A DNA stretch of 64,000 nucleotides from NCBI GenBank assembly GCA_035307765.1, contig DATGHU010000025.1, forward strand, positions 21,916 through 85,915. Reading direction: 5' to 3'. Of this stretch, positions 1 to 8,973 are shown one piece after another; within the stretch, counting starts at the first letter, position 1, and the number at the start of each line of letters is the position of its first letter. Position numbers and translations under genes: made by a program. The notes beneath the pieces were generated by a model. That model saw only the letters and a list, made by a program, of their open reading frames with translations, did no database searches and had not been told where the DNA came from. This DNA comes from a bacterium (GTDB taxonomy: Bacteria; Sysuimicrobiota; Sysuimicrobiia; Sysuimicrobiales; Segetimicrobiaceae).

Positions 1-1
1 G

Positions 2-454
2 GTGGTCGATGTGGCGGCGGCGCGCGCCGAGTTCGAGCGGAGGACCGGCCGGCACGTGCCCATCGTTGCCGACGGCGGGATCGCGGTGGGGGGGGACGTG
101 GCGAAGGCGGTGGCGTGCGGTGCGGACGCAGTGATGCTGGGGAGCCTGCTGGCCAGGGCCGAGGAGGCCCCGGGGCGTGGGTTCCATTGGGGAATGGCGA
201 CGCCCCACGCGGCACTGCCGCGCGGGACGCGCATCCGGGTGGGGACGACCGGAACCGTGAGCGATATCCTCTTCGGCCCGGCACGGGTCGACGACGGTTC
301 GCAGAACCTCGTGGAGGCGCTGCGCACGGCGATGGGCATGTGCGGCGCCCGCACGCTCCGGCAGATGCAGCAGGCGGAGATCATCATCGCCCCGGCACTG
401 TCGACGGAAGGCAAAACGCTGCAGATCGCCCAGCGCGTCGGGCAGGGGCGCTAG
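2..454 (+). CDS. guaB3: GuaB3-type IMP dehydrogenase-related protein, C-terminal part
   Basis: This is the C-terminal 150 residues of a TIM-barrel protein of the IMP dehydrogenase family; the gene begins upstream of the window, so the first GTG is not a real start. Visible are the phosphate-binding loop ADGGI (about residues 23-27) with [19 protein letters not shown] after it, then [16 protein letters not shown] and [15 protein letters not shown]. The last block and the tail [19 protein letters not shown] match the GuaB3 subgroup rather than the CBS-containing GuaB. Canonical GuaB makes XMP from IMP; the reaction of GuaB3 proteins is less settled. The stop lies 4 bases before guaA, which supplies the next step to GMP, so a purine operon is likely. 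Confidence 0.85.
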   Translation: MVDVAAARAEFERRTGRHVPIVADGGIAVGGDVAKAVACGADAVMLGSLLARAEEAPGRGFHWGMATPHAALPRGTRIRVGTTGTVSDILFGPARVDDGSQNLVEALRTAMGMCGARTLRQMQQAEIIIAPALSTEGKTLQIAQRVGQGR

Positions 455-458
455 CGGG

Positions 459-2072
459 ATGAGCCGCACGCTCAAAGAAGGGCGGCCCGCCGGCGGGCAA
501 CGCGAGTCGGGCGCGGCGCAGATCCCCCGGTCGGTCCAGGACTTGGTCGTCGTCCTGGATTTCGGGGCGCAGTACAGCCAACTGATCGCCCGCCGGGTCC
601 GCGAACTGCGCGTGTACAGCCTCATCCTGCCCTTCGACACCCCGCTCGAGGAGCTGAGGGACCTCCGACCGCGGGGGCTGATCCTGTCCGGCGGGCCGGC
701 CAGCGTCTACGATCCTGGCGCCCCCCGGTGCGATCCCGCGTTGTTCGCCTGCGGGATCCCGACCCTCGGGATCTGCTACGGCATGCAGTTGATGGCGCAC
801 AGCCTGGGAGGGCGCACGGGGCCGGCGGGCCGGCGGGAGTACGGGCGCACCCGGTTGTTCGTGGACGAGTCGGAAGGTTCGGACAGAATCTTTCACGGCC
901 TGGAGCGGCGCCTGCTCTGCTGGATGAGCCACGGGGACACGGTCCACGCGCTGCCGGCGGGGTTCGAGACCCTCGCCCACTCCGACCACAGCCCCCACGC
1001 CGCGATCGCCGATCGCGTCCGGCGGCTGTACGGCCTGCAGTTTCACCCGGAGGTCTCCCACACCCCCTGGGGTACCGACGTCCTGCGGAACTTCCTCTAC
1101 GAGGTCTGCGGGTGCGCCGCGTCGTGGTCGATGACCTCGTTTACCGAGCGCGCCGTGGAGGAGATCCGCGACCAGATCACGACCGGGCGCGCGATCTGTG
1201 CCCTCTCCGGCGGGGTAGATTCGGCCGCGGCCGCCGGGCTCGCCTTCCGCGCCATCGGCGACCGGCTGACCTGTGTCTTCGTCGACCACGGTCTCTTGCG
1301 CCGGGGTGAGGCCGCGCAGGTCGTCGAGGTCTTCCGCGACCACTTCGGGGTCCATCTCGTCCACGTGGACGCGCGCGCCCGCTTTTTGGCGCGGCTGACG
1401 GACGTCGCCGATCCGGAACGGAAGCGCACCCTGATCGGCAACGAGTTCATCACGGTCTTTGCCGAGGAGGCCGTCCGGATCGGGCGGCCGGAGTTTCTCG
1501 TGCAGGGGACCCTCTACCCCGATGTCATCGAGAGCGGCACCCGCACCGCCGCCCGGATCAAGACCCACCACAACGTCGGCGGGCTGCCCGCCGAGATGCC
1601 GTTCCGGCTGGTCGAGCCGCTGCGCACCCTGTTCAAGGACGAGGTGCGCCTGGTCGCCCGCTCGCTGGGGCTGCCCGAGGAGATGGTGTGGCGCCACCCG
1701 TTTCCGGGACCGGGGCTCGCCATCCGGGTGCTCGGCGAGGTGACCGAGGATCGGCTGGCGATCCTCCGGGAGGCGGACGCGATCGTCACCGAGGAGATCG
1801 GCCGGAGCGGATTGGGGCGGGAGCTGTGGCAGGCCTTCGCCGTCCTCCTGCCCGTCCACTCCGTGGGCGTGGCCGGGGACGCCCGGACCTACGGGCACGT
1901 CGTCGCGGTCCGGGCGGTAACCAGTCAGGATGGGATGACGGCGGACTGGGCCCGGCTGCCCGCCGACCTGCTGGAGACGATCAGCAACCGCATCACGGGA
2001 GAGGTTCGAGGGTGTAGCCGCGTCGTCTACGACATCAGCAGCAAACCGCCTGCTACAATAGAATGGGAATGA
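459..2072 (+). CDS. guaA: GMP synthase (glutamine-hydrolysing)
   Basis: GMP synthase amidates XMP to GMP with glutamine and ATP in the cytoplasm. The 537 residues show the class I glutamine amidotransferase domain (about 27-215; nucleophile in GICYGMQLM near Cys106, His and Glu in LQFHPEVSH near 195-197), the ATP pyrophosphatase P-loop [11 protein letters not shown] near 248-258, and the dimerisation domain ending in [28 protein letters not shown] sequence. An N-terminal extension of about 26 residues precedes the usual start of the domain; ATG 459 is kept because it lies 4 bases after guaB3. The last codons contain the -10 element and overlap an alternative start of pcrA. Confidence 0.97.
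   Translation: MSRTLKEGRPAGGQRESGAAQIPRSVQDLVVVLDFGAQYSQLIARRVRELRVYSLILPFDTPLEELRDLRPRGLILSGGPASVYDPGAPRCDPALFACGIPTLGICYGMQLMAHSLGGRTGPAGRREYGRTRLFVDESEGSDRIFHGLERRLLCWMSHGDTVHALPAGFETLAHSDHSPHAAIADRVRRLYGLQFHPEVSHTPWGTDVLRNFLYEVCGCAASWSMTSFTERAVEEIRDQITTGRAICALSGGVDSAAAAGLAFRAIGDRLTCVFVDHGLLRRGEAAQVVEVFRDHFGVHLVHVDARARFLARLTDVADPERKRTLIGNEFITVFAEEAVRIGRPEFLVQGTLYPDVIESGTRTAARIKTHHNVGGLPAEMPFRLVEPLRTLFKDEVRLVARSLGLPEEMVWRHPFPGPGLAIRVLGEVTEDRLAILREADAIVTEEIGRSGLGRELWQAFAVLLPVHSVGVAGDARTYGHVVAVRAVTSQDGMTADWARLPADLLETISNRITGEVRGCSRVVYDISSKPPATIEWE
2051..2059 (+). promoter_or_regulatory. extended -10 box (TGC-TACAAT) upstream of pcrA
   Basis: TGCTACAAT lies inside the last codons of guaA. TACAAT differs by one base from consensus and has the extended TGN element, as do other boxes in this window (TGCTATAAT for polA, TGGTATAAT for uvrB and tRNA-Gly). 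Transcription would begin near 2066-2069, giving pcrA its own promoter independent of guaA. Confidence 0.5.
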
Positions 2073-2089
2073 TCTCGAGAGGAGGGGCC

Positions 2090-4288
2090 GTGGATTCATT
2101 CACGAGGCCCGCTCCCGATTTTGATGCCCTGCTCAACCCCGCGCAGCGCGAAGCGGTCGGGCACGGGGACGGACCGCTGCTCATCCTCGCCGGGGCCGGC
2201 TCCGGGAAGACCCGCGTCCTGACATACCGGATCGCCGCCCTGATCCGAGACCGCGGCGTTCCGCCGCAGCGGATCCTGGCGGTGACGTTTACCAACAAAG
2301 CCGCCGGCGAGATGCGCGAGCGGGTGGAGCGGTTGGTCGGGCTGCCGATTGCCCGCGCGGTGTGGATGGGGACGTTTCATGCGATCTGCAGCCGGATCCT
2401 CCGCCGCTCGGGGGCTCCCGTGGGGGTGGACCCCCGGTTTACCATCTACGACACCGATGACCAGCGGGCGATGATGCGCGAGGTGATCCGGACACTCGAC
2501 GTCGACGACCGCCAGTTTCCTCCGGCCGCGGTCTTGGCGGCGGTGGGCCGCGCGAAGAACGAGCTCGTGGACCACGTCGCTTTCGCCAGGCGGGCGGAGA
2601 CCACTCGCGACGAGGTGCTCGGCAAACTCTACGCCGCCTACCAGCGGCGGCTGGATGAGTGCCACGCCCTCGACTTCGACGATCTCCTCGTCCGGACGGT
2701 GCAGCTGCTGCGCGAGCACCCGGCGACGCTGGCGGAGTACCAAGGACGCTTTCGGCACCTCCTGGTGGACGAGTACCAGGATACCAACCATGCCCAGTAC
2801 CTGTTCCTCAGCCTGCTGGCGCAGGCGCACCGGAACGTCTGCGTCGTCGGGGACGACGATCAGGCGATCTACCGGTGGCGGGGGGCGGATGTCCGCAACA
2901 TCCTCGAGTTCGAACGGGACTACCCGGATGCCCGCGTCATCAAGCTGGAACAGAACTACCGGTCGACCGGCCACATCCTCGCCGCCGCGGCGGCGGTGAT
3001 CCGCCACAACCCGCACCGGCACACCAAGGCCTTGTGGACCGAGAACGGGGAGGGGGACCCCGTCGTACTCTACGAGGCGTTCGACGGGTACGACGAGGCG
3101 CGGTACGTGGGGGATCTCATCCGGGCGCACCGGACGGCGGGGGGACAGGCCGGCGAGATCGCGATCCTCTACCGGACGAACGCGCAGTCCCGCCAGTTCG
3201 AGGAGACGTTCCTGCGGCTCGGCATCCCGTATCAGATCGTCGGCGGCCTCCGGTTCTACGAGCGCGCCGAGGTCAAGGATCTCCTCGCCTATCTTCGGCT
3301 CGCGTACAATCAGGCGGACGAGGCCAGCCTGCGGCGGGTGATCAACGTGCCGCGGCGGGGGATCGGCGAGGGGACGGTGCGCCGGCTGGAGACGTGGGCC
3401 CGGGCCGAGGGGCGCTCGCTGTGGGAGGCCCTGCGCGCCGGGGAGGCGGGGCTCGCTCCCCACCTCCACCGCGCCGCCGCCGAGTTCGCCGCCCTGATCG
3501 ACGGATTGAGCCGGTACGCCGCCGAGCATTCCGCCCGCGATGTGCTGGTGCATGCCGTCGACGCGACCGGCTACCGCCGGATGCTGGAGGCCGAAGGGAC
3601 GGACGAGGCCTACGCCCGGCTGGAGAACCTCGACGAGTTGGCGGCGGTGGCGGAGGAGGTCGAGGTGACGATCGGGGAGCCGACGCTGGAGGCGTTTCTC
3701 CAGCACCTCGCGCTGATCACCGACGTCGATGCGCTGCAGGACCGCACGGACCGCGTGACCCTGATGACCCTGCACAGCGCGAAGGGGCTGGAATTCCCGG
3801 TGGTGGTGCTGGCGGGGATGGAAGAGGGGCTCTTCCCCCACGTCCGTTCGCTGGAGGAAGAGGCGAGCCTGGAGGAGGAGCGGCGCCTGTGCTATGTGGG
3901 CATGACACGCGCCCGCCGACGGCTGATCCTGACCTACGCCCACCAGCGGGCGGCGTTCGGCCCGGCCCGGCCCGGGCTGCCCTCGCGGTTTCTGGCTGAG
4001 GTTCCCGCGGAATTGCTCACGCGCGCCGCGACCCCCCGTACGCCGACCGGCGACTGGCCCGATGAAGATCGGCCGGTCCCCGAGGTGGCGGTGGGCGATG
4101 TCGTCCGGCACAAGACCTTCGGCACCGGCCGCGTGCTCGAGGTCGACGGCGAGGGCCCCCGGGCGATCATCACCGTTCGGTTCGATGAGGTCGGCACGAA
4201 GCGCCTCGCCCTGGGCTACGCCCCGTTGCAGGTCACGGGCGGCGGGCGGGAATCATCCGCCGACCAGGCGAATATTCGGAATACCTGA
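2090..4288 (+). CDS. pcrA: ATP-dependent DNA helicase PcrA/UvrD
   Basis: Superfamily 1A 3'-5' helicase that displaces the UvrC-cut oligonucleotide in excision repair and also acts in replication restart. Motifs in order: Walker A GAGSGKT (about 34-41), TFTNKAAGEM (Ia), DEYQDTNHAQ (II), GDDDQAIYRWRGAD (III), EQNYRST (IV), TLHSAKGLEFPVV and the VGMTRARRRL box (VI). The C-terminal 60 residues form the Tudor-like segment of PcrA (GDVVRHKTFGTGRVL). GTG 2090 is chosen because AGGAGG lies 4 bases upstream. In-frame ATGs at 2063 and 2069 would also work; 2069 forms an ATGA overlap with guaA and lies 9 bases after a TACAAT box. Both readings keep every motif. Confidence 0.95.
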   Translation: MDSFTRPAPDFDALLNPAQREAVGHGDGPLLILAGAGSGKTRVLTYRIAALIRDRGVPPQRILAVTFTNKAAGEMRERVERLVGLPIARAVWMGTFHAICSRILRRSGAPVGVDPRFTIYDTDDQRAMMREVIRTLDVDDRQFPPAAVLAAVGRAKNELVDHVAFARRAETTRDEVLGKLYAAYQRRLDECHALDFDDLLVRTVQLLREHPATLAEYQGRFRHLLVDEYQDTNHAQYLFLSLLAQAHRNVCVVGDDDQAIYRWRGADVRNILEFERDYPDARVIKLEQNYRSTGHILAAAAAVIRHNPHRHTKALWTENGEGDPVVLYEAFDGYDEARYVGDLIRAHRTAGGQAGEIAILYRTNAQSRQFEETFLRLGIPYQIVGGLRFYERAEVKDLLAYLRLAYNQADEASLRRVINVPRRGIGEGTVRRLETWARAEGRSLWEALRAGEAGLAPHLHRAAAEFAALIDGLSRYAAEHSARDVLVHAVDATGYRRMLEAEGTDEAYARLENLDELAAVAEEVEVTIGEPTLEAFLQHLALITDVDALQDRTDRVTLMTLHSAKGLEFPVVVLAGMEEGLFPHVRSLEEEASLEEERRLCYVGMTRARRRLILTYAHQRAAFGPARPGLPSRFLAEVPAELLTRAATPRTPTGDWPDEDRPVPEVAVGDVVRHKTFGTGRVLEVDGEGPRAIITVRFDEVGTKRLALGYAPLQVTGGGRESSADQANIRNT

Positions 4289-4366
4289 AGATGCGGATGA
4301 CCTCGCGTGCGGCGGCGTGATCCCGAGCGAGCCCAGCAGCCGCGCACCAGGAAGGAGCCCCTCGAC

Positions 4367-6094
4367 GTGAGAGCCCTCGCCATCTTTTGCCTCCTGGCGG
4401 CAACCGTTGCCATCCCCCCAGTGGTTGGTGCTGCGCCGCCGTCGCTGGGGCTTCCGGGGCTGCCGCACCCCAAGGTGATGGTGGGCGAGCCCGGGCGTTT
4501 CGGGGGGACGTTCCTCGACGCCCAGGTCAGCGACCCGCGAACCTTCAACCCCATCCTTGTTCAGGAATCCACCTCATCCGGACCGATCGGGAACCTGTTC
4601 GAGGGGTTGGTCGAGGACAACGGGGAAACGACCGAGACCGAGCCCGCCCTGGCCGAGTCCTGGACGACCAGCAAGGACGGCCGTACGTGGACGTTCGTGC
4701 TGCGCAAGGGGATCGAGTGGACCGATGGGGTGCCGTTCACGGCGGACGACGTGGCGTTTACGTTTCAGGTCATCTACGACAAACAGATCCCCAACAGCCT
4801 GAAGGACGTCCTGAGCGTAGAAGGCAGGCCGATCCAGGTCGACAAAGTCGATGCGTGGACCGTGCGCTTCCGCACCGCCGTTCCCTTCGGCCCCTTCCTG
4901 CGGCAGATCGGCGTCCCGATCATTCCGAAGCACAAGCTGCTGGCGGCCTACACGGCGGGGAAGTTCAACCAGACCTGGGGGGTGAATACACCGCCGCGCG
5001 ACCTGGTCGGTACCGGTCCGTACATCATGACCGAGTACAAGCCGGCGCAGCGCTTCTTCTATACGCGAAACCCGCACTACTGGCGGGTCGATCAGGCCGG
5101 GCACCGCCTGCCCTACATCGACAAGGTCGTCCTGACGATCGTGCCGGACGCCAACGCCAGCCGGCTGCTGTTCCAGCAGGGAGGCACCGACGAGTACGGG
5201 ATCCGGCCGCGGGAGTACGCCGAGTTCAAGCGGGGCGAGCGCGCCGGCCACTACACCGTGTACGACGGCGGGCCGACGTTCGGCACCGAGTTCCTGACCT
5301 TCAACGAGAACCCCCAAGGCGGCCTGGCCGACTACAAGCTGAAGTGGTTCCAGAACCAGAAGTTCCGCCAGGGGGTGGCCTACGCGATCGACCGGCAGGC
5401 GATCATCGCCCAAGTCTACGCCGGCCACGCCATCCCCCAGTACGGGCCGGAGAGCCCGGCCGACAAGTTCTTCTTCGACCCCCACGTGATGTCGTACCCC
5501 TACGACCTCGACCGGGCGGCGGCGACCCTGGCGGAGGCCGGGCTGAAGAAAGGGCCGGACGGTGTCCTCCGCGACGCGGAGGGCCATGCGGTGCAGTTTA
5601 TCATCAGCACGAACTCCGACAACCCCGACCGCGTGGCGATCGGCAACATCATCCGCCAGGACCTCGAGCGCCTGGGGATGCAGGTGACGCTGGCGCCGGA
5701 GGCGTTCAACACGTTGGTGAACAAGCTGGTGGAGTCGTACAAGTGGGAAGCGATGGTGATGGGCCTCACCGGCGGCATCGAACCCCACAGCGGGCAGAAC
5801 GTCTGGAAGTCGTCGGGCACCCTGCACATGTGGTATCCGAAGGAGCCCAAACCGGCGACGCCGTGGGAGGCGCAGGTGGACCGGTACTTCGACCTCGCCG
5901 CCACCACGGTGAACCAGAACCTGCGCAAGGACGATTACGACAAGTACCAGGCGATCGTGGCCGAGCAGGTTCCGTTCATCTACACCGCGATTCCGAACGC
6001 GTACATCGCGGTGCGCAATCGGTTCGGGAACATCAGGTACACCGCGTTTGGCGGTCCCTTCTGGAACTTCCCGGTGATCTACATCAAGCCCTGA
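4367..6094 (+). CDS. peptide ABC transporter substrate-binding protein 1 (SBP_bac_5 family)
   Basis: Extracytoplasmic binding protein of the DppA/OppA family that captures peptides for the permeases encoded next. About 575 residues from GTG 4367, which has AAGGAG about 10 bases upstream and begins directly with a signal peptide (basic R, then an Ala/Leu/Val-rich core ending near VVGA). An in-frame ATG at 4307 would add 20 charged residues before the signal and is less likely. Family features include EPALAESWTTSKDGRTWTF, RKGIEWTDGVPFTADDV and GTGPYIMTEY. It differs clearly from the other two binding proteins of this region, so it probably has another ligand range. Confidence 0.9.
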   Translation: MRALAIFCLLAATVAIPPVVGAAPPSLGLPGLPHPKVMVGEPGRFGGTFLDAQVSDPRTFNPILVQESTSSGPIGNLFEGLVEDNGETTETEPALAESWTTSKDGRTWTFVLRKGIEWTDGVPFTADDVAFTFQVIYDKQIPNSLKDVLSVEGRPIQVDKVDAWTVRFRTAVPFGPFLRQIGVPIIPKHKLLAAYTAGKFNQTWGVNTPPRDLVGTGPYIMTEYKPAQRFFYTRNPHYWRVDQAGHRLPYIDKVVLTIVPDANASRLLFQQGGTDEYGIRPREYAEFKRGERAGHYTVYDGGPTFGTEFLTFNENPQGGLADYKLKWFQNQKFRQGVAYAIDRQAIIAQVYAGHAIPQYGPESPADKFFFDPHVMSYPYDLDRAAATLAEAGLKKGPDGVLRDAEGHAVQFIISTNSDNPDRVAIGNIIRQDLERLGMQVTLAPEAFNTLVNKLVESYKWEAMVMGLTGGIEPHSGQNVWKSSGTLHMWYPKEPKPATPWEAQVDRYFDLAATTVNQNLRKDDYDKYQAIVAEQVPFIYTAIPNAYIAVRNRFGNIRYTAFGGPFWNFPVIYIKP

Positions 6095-6145
6095 TGCGGC
6101 ATCGTGGCGGTCGGGCACGGCGCAACGGCGTGAGCGCGGGAGAGG

Positions 6146-6206
6146 GTGGGGGAGGCGGGCCGGCCCGCCCGTCCCGACGGCGGCCCTAGGGCGGGTCCTC
6201 CCCCTC
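6146..6206 (+). repeat. nested GC-rich hairpins between binding protein 1 and its permease
   Basis: A perfect 16-base palindrome GGCGGGCCGGCCCGCC (6154-6169) and GCCCTAGGGC (6183-6192) lie inside an outer arm pair GGGGGAGG (6148-6155) and CCTCCCCC (6197-6204). No T-run follows, so this looks like an RNA-stabilising or attenuating structure rather than a full terminator. It leaves the downstream ATG at 6211 without a visible Shine-Dalgarno sequence. Confidence 0.6.
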
Positions 6207-6210
6207 GACC

Positions 6211-7185
6211 ATGATTCGGTACATCATCCGCCGGGTGATCCTGCTGGGCCCCCTGCTCGTGGGGATCACCTTCGTGTCCTGGGCGGCGATCCAGCTAGCC
6301 AAAGGCTCGGGAGACTATTTCCAGGCGCTCGTCCTCCAGTACCCGCAGATCAGCCCGGCCACGATCGCCGGGCTCCGCGCCCGCTTCGGGATGGATCAGC
6401 CGCCCTGGATTCAGTACCTGCGGTGGCTCTGGAACATCCTCCATCTGGATTTCGGACTGTCCTTTGCCTACCAGGTGCCGGTGACCTGGCTGATCGCGAG
6501 CCGGGCGCTCAACACCCTGCTCCTCTCCATTACCTCGCTCGTCGTCGCCTGGTCGATCGCCATCCCGGTCGGCATCTACTCGGCCGTGCACCAGTACTCG
6601 ATCGCGGATGGGGTGTTCAGCGCCGCCGCGTTCATCGCCATCTCCATCCCGAGCTTCTTCAGTGCGCTGCTGCTGCTGTACGCGGCGTTTTGGACGCACC
6701 TCGTGCCGCTGCAGGGGCTCACCAGCGTCTACTACGACGGCCTCCCCTGGTACGGCAAGATGCTCGACATCGCCTGGCACCTCATCCTGCCGACGATCGC
6801 CCTCGGCGTCTTCTCCGTCGGTGGGTTGATGCGGTACATGCGCACCAATCTGCTCGACGTCCTGAGGGCCGATTACGTGAAGACCGCCCGGGCCAAGGGC
6901 GTCCCCGAGCGCCGGGTTATTTTCCGCCACGCCGTCCGGAACGCCATCAATCCGCTGGTGACCCTCTTCGGATTTGAGCTGGGCGGCCTGCTGAGCGGCG
7001 CCGCGTTTGTGGAGAACATCCTGGGATACCCGGGGCTTGGCCGGCTCATTCTGGAGGCCCTCCTGAAGAAGGACATCTTTGTGGTGATGGGGAGCCTGCT
7101 GCTCGGCAGCGTCCTGCTGATCCTCGGCAATCTCACCGCGGACATCCTGCTCGCCTACGTGGATCCGCGGATCCGGTATGATTGA
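6211..7185 (+). CDS. dppB: peptide ABC transporter permease, DppB/OppB type (set 1)
   Basis: Inner-membrane permease that forms half of the translocation channel for peptides. 324 residues; the N-terminus MIRYIIRRVILLGPLLVGITFVSW-type segment is membrane span 1, and about five more hydrophobic spans follow. The EAA loop that docks the ATPase is seen in DYVKTARAKGVPERRVIFRHAVRNA, and the C-terminus ends with the family signature ADILLAYVDPRIRYD. It lies between binding protein 1 and the DppC partner, 12 bases before the latter. Confidence 0.94.
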   Translation: MIRYIIRRVILLGPLLVGITFVSWAAIQLAKGSGDYFQALVLQYPQISPATIAGLRARFGMDQPPWIQYLRWLWNILHLDFGLSFAYQVPVTWLIASRALNTLLLSITSLVVAWSIAIPVGIYSAVHQYSIADGVFSAAAFIAISIPSFFSALLLLYAAFWTHLVPLQGLTSVYYDGLPWYGKMLDIAWHLILPTIALGVFSVGGLMRYMRTNLLDVLRADYVKTARAKGVPERRVIFRHAVRNAINPLVTLFGFELGGLLSGAAFVENILGYPGLGRLILEALLKKDIFVVMGSLLLGSVLLILGNLTADILLAYVDPRIRYD

Positions 7186-7197
7186 GCGGACCCGCTA

Positions 7198-8328
7198 GTG
7201 GCGCGAGACCTGGCCGCCGCGCGATCGGCCGCGCAGCAGCAGCGGGAGGCGGCGCGCGCCCGCACACCGCTGCAGTTGGCCTGGCGGCAGCTGCGGCGCC
7301 ACAGGCTGGCCCTGCTCAGCGGGGCGGCGCTGGTCGTCATCTACGCCGTCATGGTGTTCGCCGAGTTCCTGGCCCCCTACGCCCTCGACTTCTCCGATCG
7401 GACCCTGTTCTACGCGCCCCCGGTGGGGGTGCACCTCGTCGATGCGCGGGGGCGGTGGCACGCGCGCCCGTTCGTCTACGCCTACCGCCTGGTCGATCCG
7501 GATCTCCGCCTCTACGGGCCCGACACCTCGCGCACCTACGACATCCACTTCTTCGTCCGGGGGTTCCGCTACCGGCTGCTCTGGGTCGTCCCGACCGACG
7601 TCCACCTGATGGGCGTCGACGACCCGGCGCGGCTCTTCCTCTTCGGCAGCGATCAGTTCGGCCGGGACCTGCTCTCCCGGATGCTCTCCGGCAGCCGGGT
7701 CTCGCTGATGATCGGCCTGTTGGTGGTCCTGATCACCTTTCCGATCGGGCTGATCCTCGGGGGGATCGCCGGCTTCTACGGCGGATGGATCGACAACGTC
7801 ATCATGCGGTCGGTCGAAGTGCTGGCCTCGTTTCCGACCTTCTATCTCCTGCTCACCCTGGCGACGGTGCTGCCGGCGACCCTCAGCAGTGCGGCCCGGC
7901 TGTTCATGATCGCCGCGGTGTTCAGCCTGGTGGGCTGGGGGGGGCTCGCCCGCATCATCAGGGGATTGGTGCTCAGCATCCGGGAGCTGGAGTTCGTGCT
8001 CGCCGCCCGGGCCGGGGGGTTGAACGATTTGCGCGTGATCACCCGGCACATCCTCCCCAGCACGTCCTCCTACGTCATCGTCGCCGCGACGCTGACGATT
8101 CCGGGGGTGATCCTGGGGGAGAGCGGGCTCTCCTATCTCGGCATCGGCGTCCAGGAGCCCAGCACCAGCTGGGGCCTCCTGCTCGCCCAGGCCCAGAGCA
8201 TCGACGTCCTCACGCAGTTCCCCTGGCTGCTCCTGCCGGGGCTCGCCATCGTGCTGGTGATCCTCTTCTATAACTTTTTCGGGGATGGTGTTCGAGATGC
8301 CCTCGACCCACGGCAGCGCTCCTCGTAA
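7198..8328 (+). CDS. dppC: peptide ABC transporter permease, DppC/OppC type (set 1)
   Basis: Second channel subunit. 376 residues from GTG 7198; most DppC proteins are near 300. The extra length is a long loop after span 1 (about residues 55-155, FAEFLAPYALDFSDRTLF to LFLFGSDQFGRDLLSRML), which should lie outside the membrane. The core carries GSRVSLMIGLLVVLI and the EAA loop VLAARAGGLNDLRVITRHILPS, and ends with NFFGDGVRDALDPRQR. The last 44 bases overlap the next gene, so translation is probably coupled. Confidence 0.93.
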   Translation: MARDLAAARSAAQQQREAARARTPLQLAWRQLRRHRLALLSGAALVVIYAVMVFAEFLAPYALDFSDRTLFYAPPVGVHLVDARGRWHARPFVYAYRLVDPDLRLYGPDTSRTYDIHFFVRGFRYRLLWVVPTDVHLMGVDDPARLFLFGSDQFGRDLLSRMLSGSRVSLMIGLLVVLITFPIGLILGGIAGFYGGWIDNVIMRSVEVLASFPTFYLLLTLATVLPATLSSAARLFMIAAVFSLVGWGGLARIIRGLVLSIRELEFVLAARAGGLNDLRVITRHILPSTSSYVIVAATLTIPGVILGESGLSYLGIGVQEPSTSWGLLLAQAQSIDVLTQFPWLLLPGLAIVLVILFYNFFGDGVRDALDPRQRSS

Positions 8329-8806
8329 GACGGCGACCCGCCCCCGGCGGGGGCTCCCCCTCGTCCCCGCCGCGATCGCCCTGGTCTTGGTCATCGTGGG
8401 CGGGGTCGTCGTCTGGAATCGGATCGCTCGGGTCCAGGAGGGGGTGGTGGTGCCTCCGGTGCCGCAGGGGGTCACCAGGGATCCGGCCACCCGAGCGCGC
8501 GGGGCCGTGGTCAGCATCTCGGGGGAGGAAAGCCATCCGCGCGCCACCTACGATCCGGCGGCGGGGACGGTGACCGTGCGCTTTCAGTCCAAGTACTACG
8601 ACCCCAAGCACACCGCGGCGCTCAACCGGCAGTACCTGGCGACGGAGGGCCGGCTGGTCGTCCAGTTGATCCTGTACAACGACCCCGAGATCGGCCGGGC
8701 CGTCGTCGACCTGTACCAGGGCCGGCGGCTGCTGGCCACCGTGGGGGGGGGCCCGGCGAATTCCTACAACGACTATACGGTTCAGTATCCGAAGGATCTC
8801 CCCTGA
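8285..8806 (+). CDS. uncharacterised single-span membrane protein in the peptide-transport operon
   Basis: I do not recognise this family. 173 residues (169 if the ATG at 8297 is used): a basic N-terminus, one hydrophobic span (about 27-45, LPLVPAAIALVLVIVGGVVV), then a soluble region rich in beta-type sequence with ATYDPAAGTVTVRFQSKYYD and VQLILYNDPEIGRAVVDLY. Orientation would place the C-terminal domain outside the cytoplasm. It overlaps dppC by 44 bases, which argues that it is made with the transporter. An accessory role for the permease is an inference from position only. Confidence 0.65.
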   Translation: MVFEMPSTHGSAPRKTATRPRRGLPLVPAAIALVLVIVGGVVVWNRIARVQEGVVVPPVPQGVTRDPATRARGAVVSISGEESHPRATYDPAAGTVTVRFQSKYYDPKHTAALNRQYLATEGRLVVQLILYNDPEIGRAVVDLYQGRRLLATVGGGPANSYNDYTVQYPKDLP

Positions 8807-8916
8807 GGCCCTTCGGGCGGCGTCCGGGGGAGGCTCCCGTGACGCAAGCGGAGCGCTCCCCGGGCCCACAGGCCAGCGGCGGCGGGGAGAGGATTTGAGA
8901 GGAGCCTAATGGAATG

Positions 8917-8951
8917 GTGCCGTGTTGATGGGTGATGCATAACACCGGCAC
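8917..8951 (+). repeat. hairpin in the leader of dppD
   Basis: GTGCCGTGTT (8917-8926) can pair with AACACCGGCAC (8941-8951) through ten pairs with one bulged C. It lies 8 bases upstream of the GGGGAGGGG ribosome-binding site of dppD. A tiny reading frame (8909-8935, MEWCRVDG) with a GAGAGGAG site upstream runs into the first arm, so a leader-peptide or attenuator role is possible. Confidence 0.4.
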
Positions 8952-8973
8952 AAGGCCCGGGGAGGGGTGACGG

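Noticed and set aside
384..2099. 571-codon frame opposite guaA
   Set aside because: Shadow of guaA in GC-rich DNA; the sense frame has all GMP synthase motifs. The same applies to long minus-strand frames opposite dppD-permease 2, dnaE, polA, uvrAB and folP.
8807..8908. Riboswitch in the G-rich spacer before dppD
   Set aside because: I looked for conserved riboswitch cores (cobalamin box, TPP, SAM, T-box) and found none; only simple stems are present.
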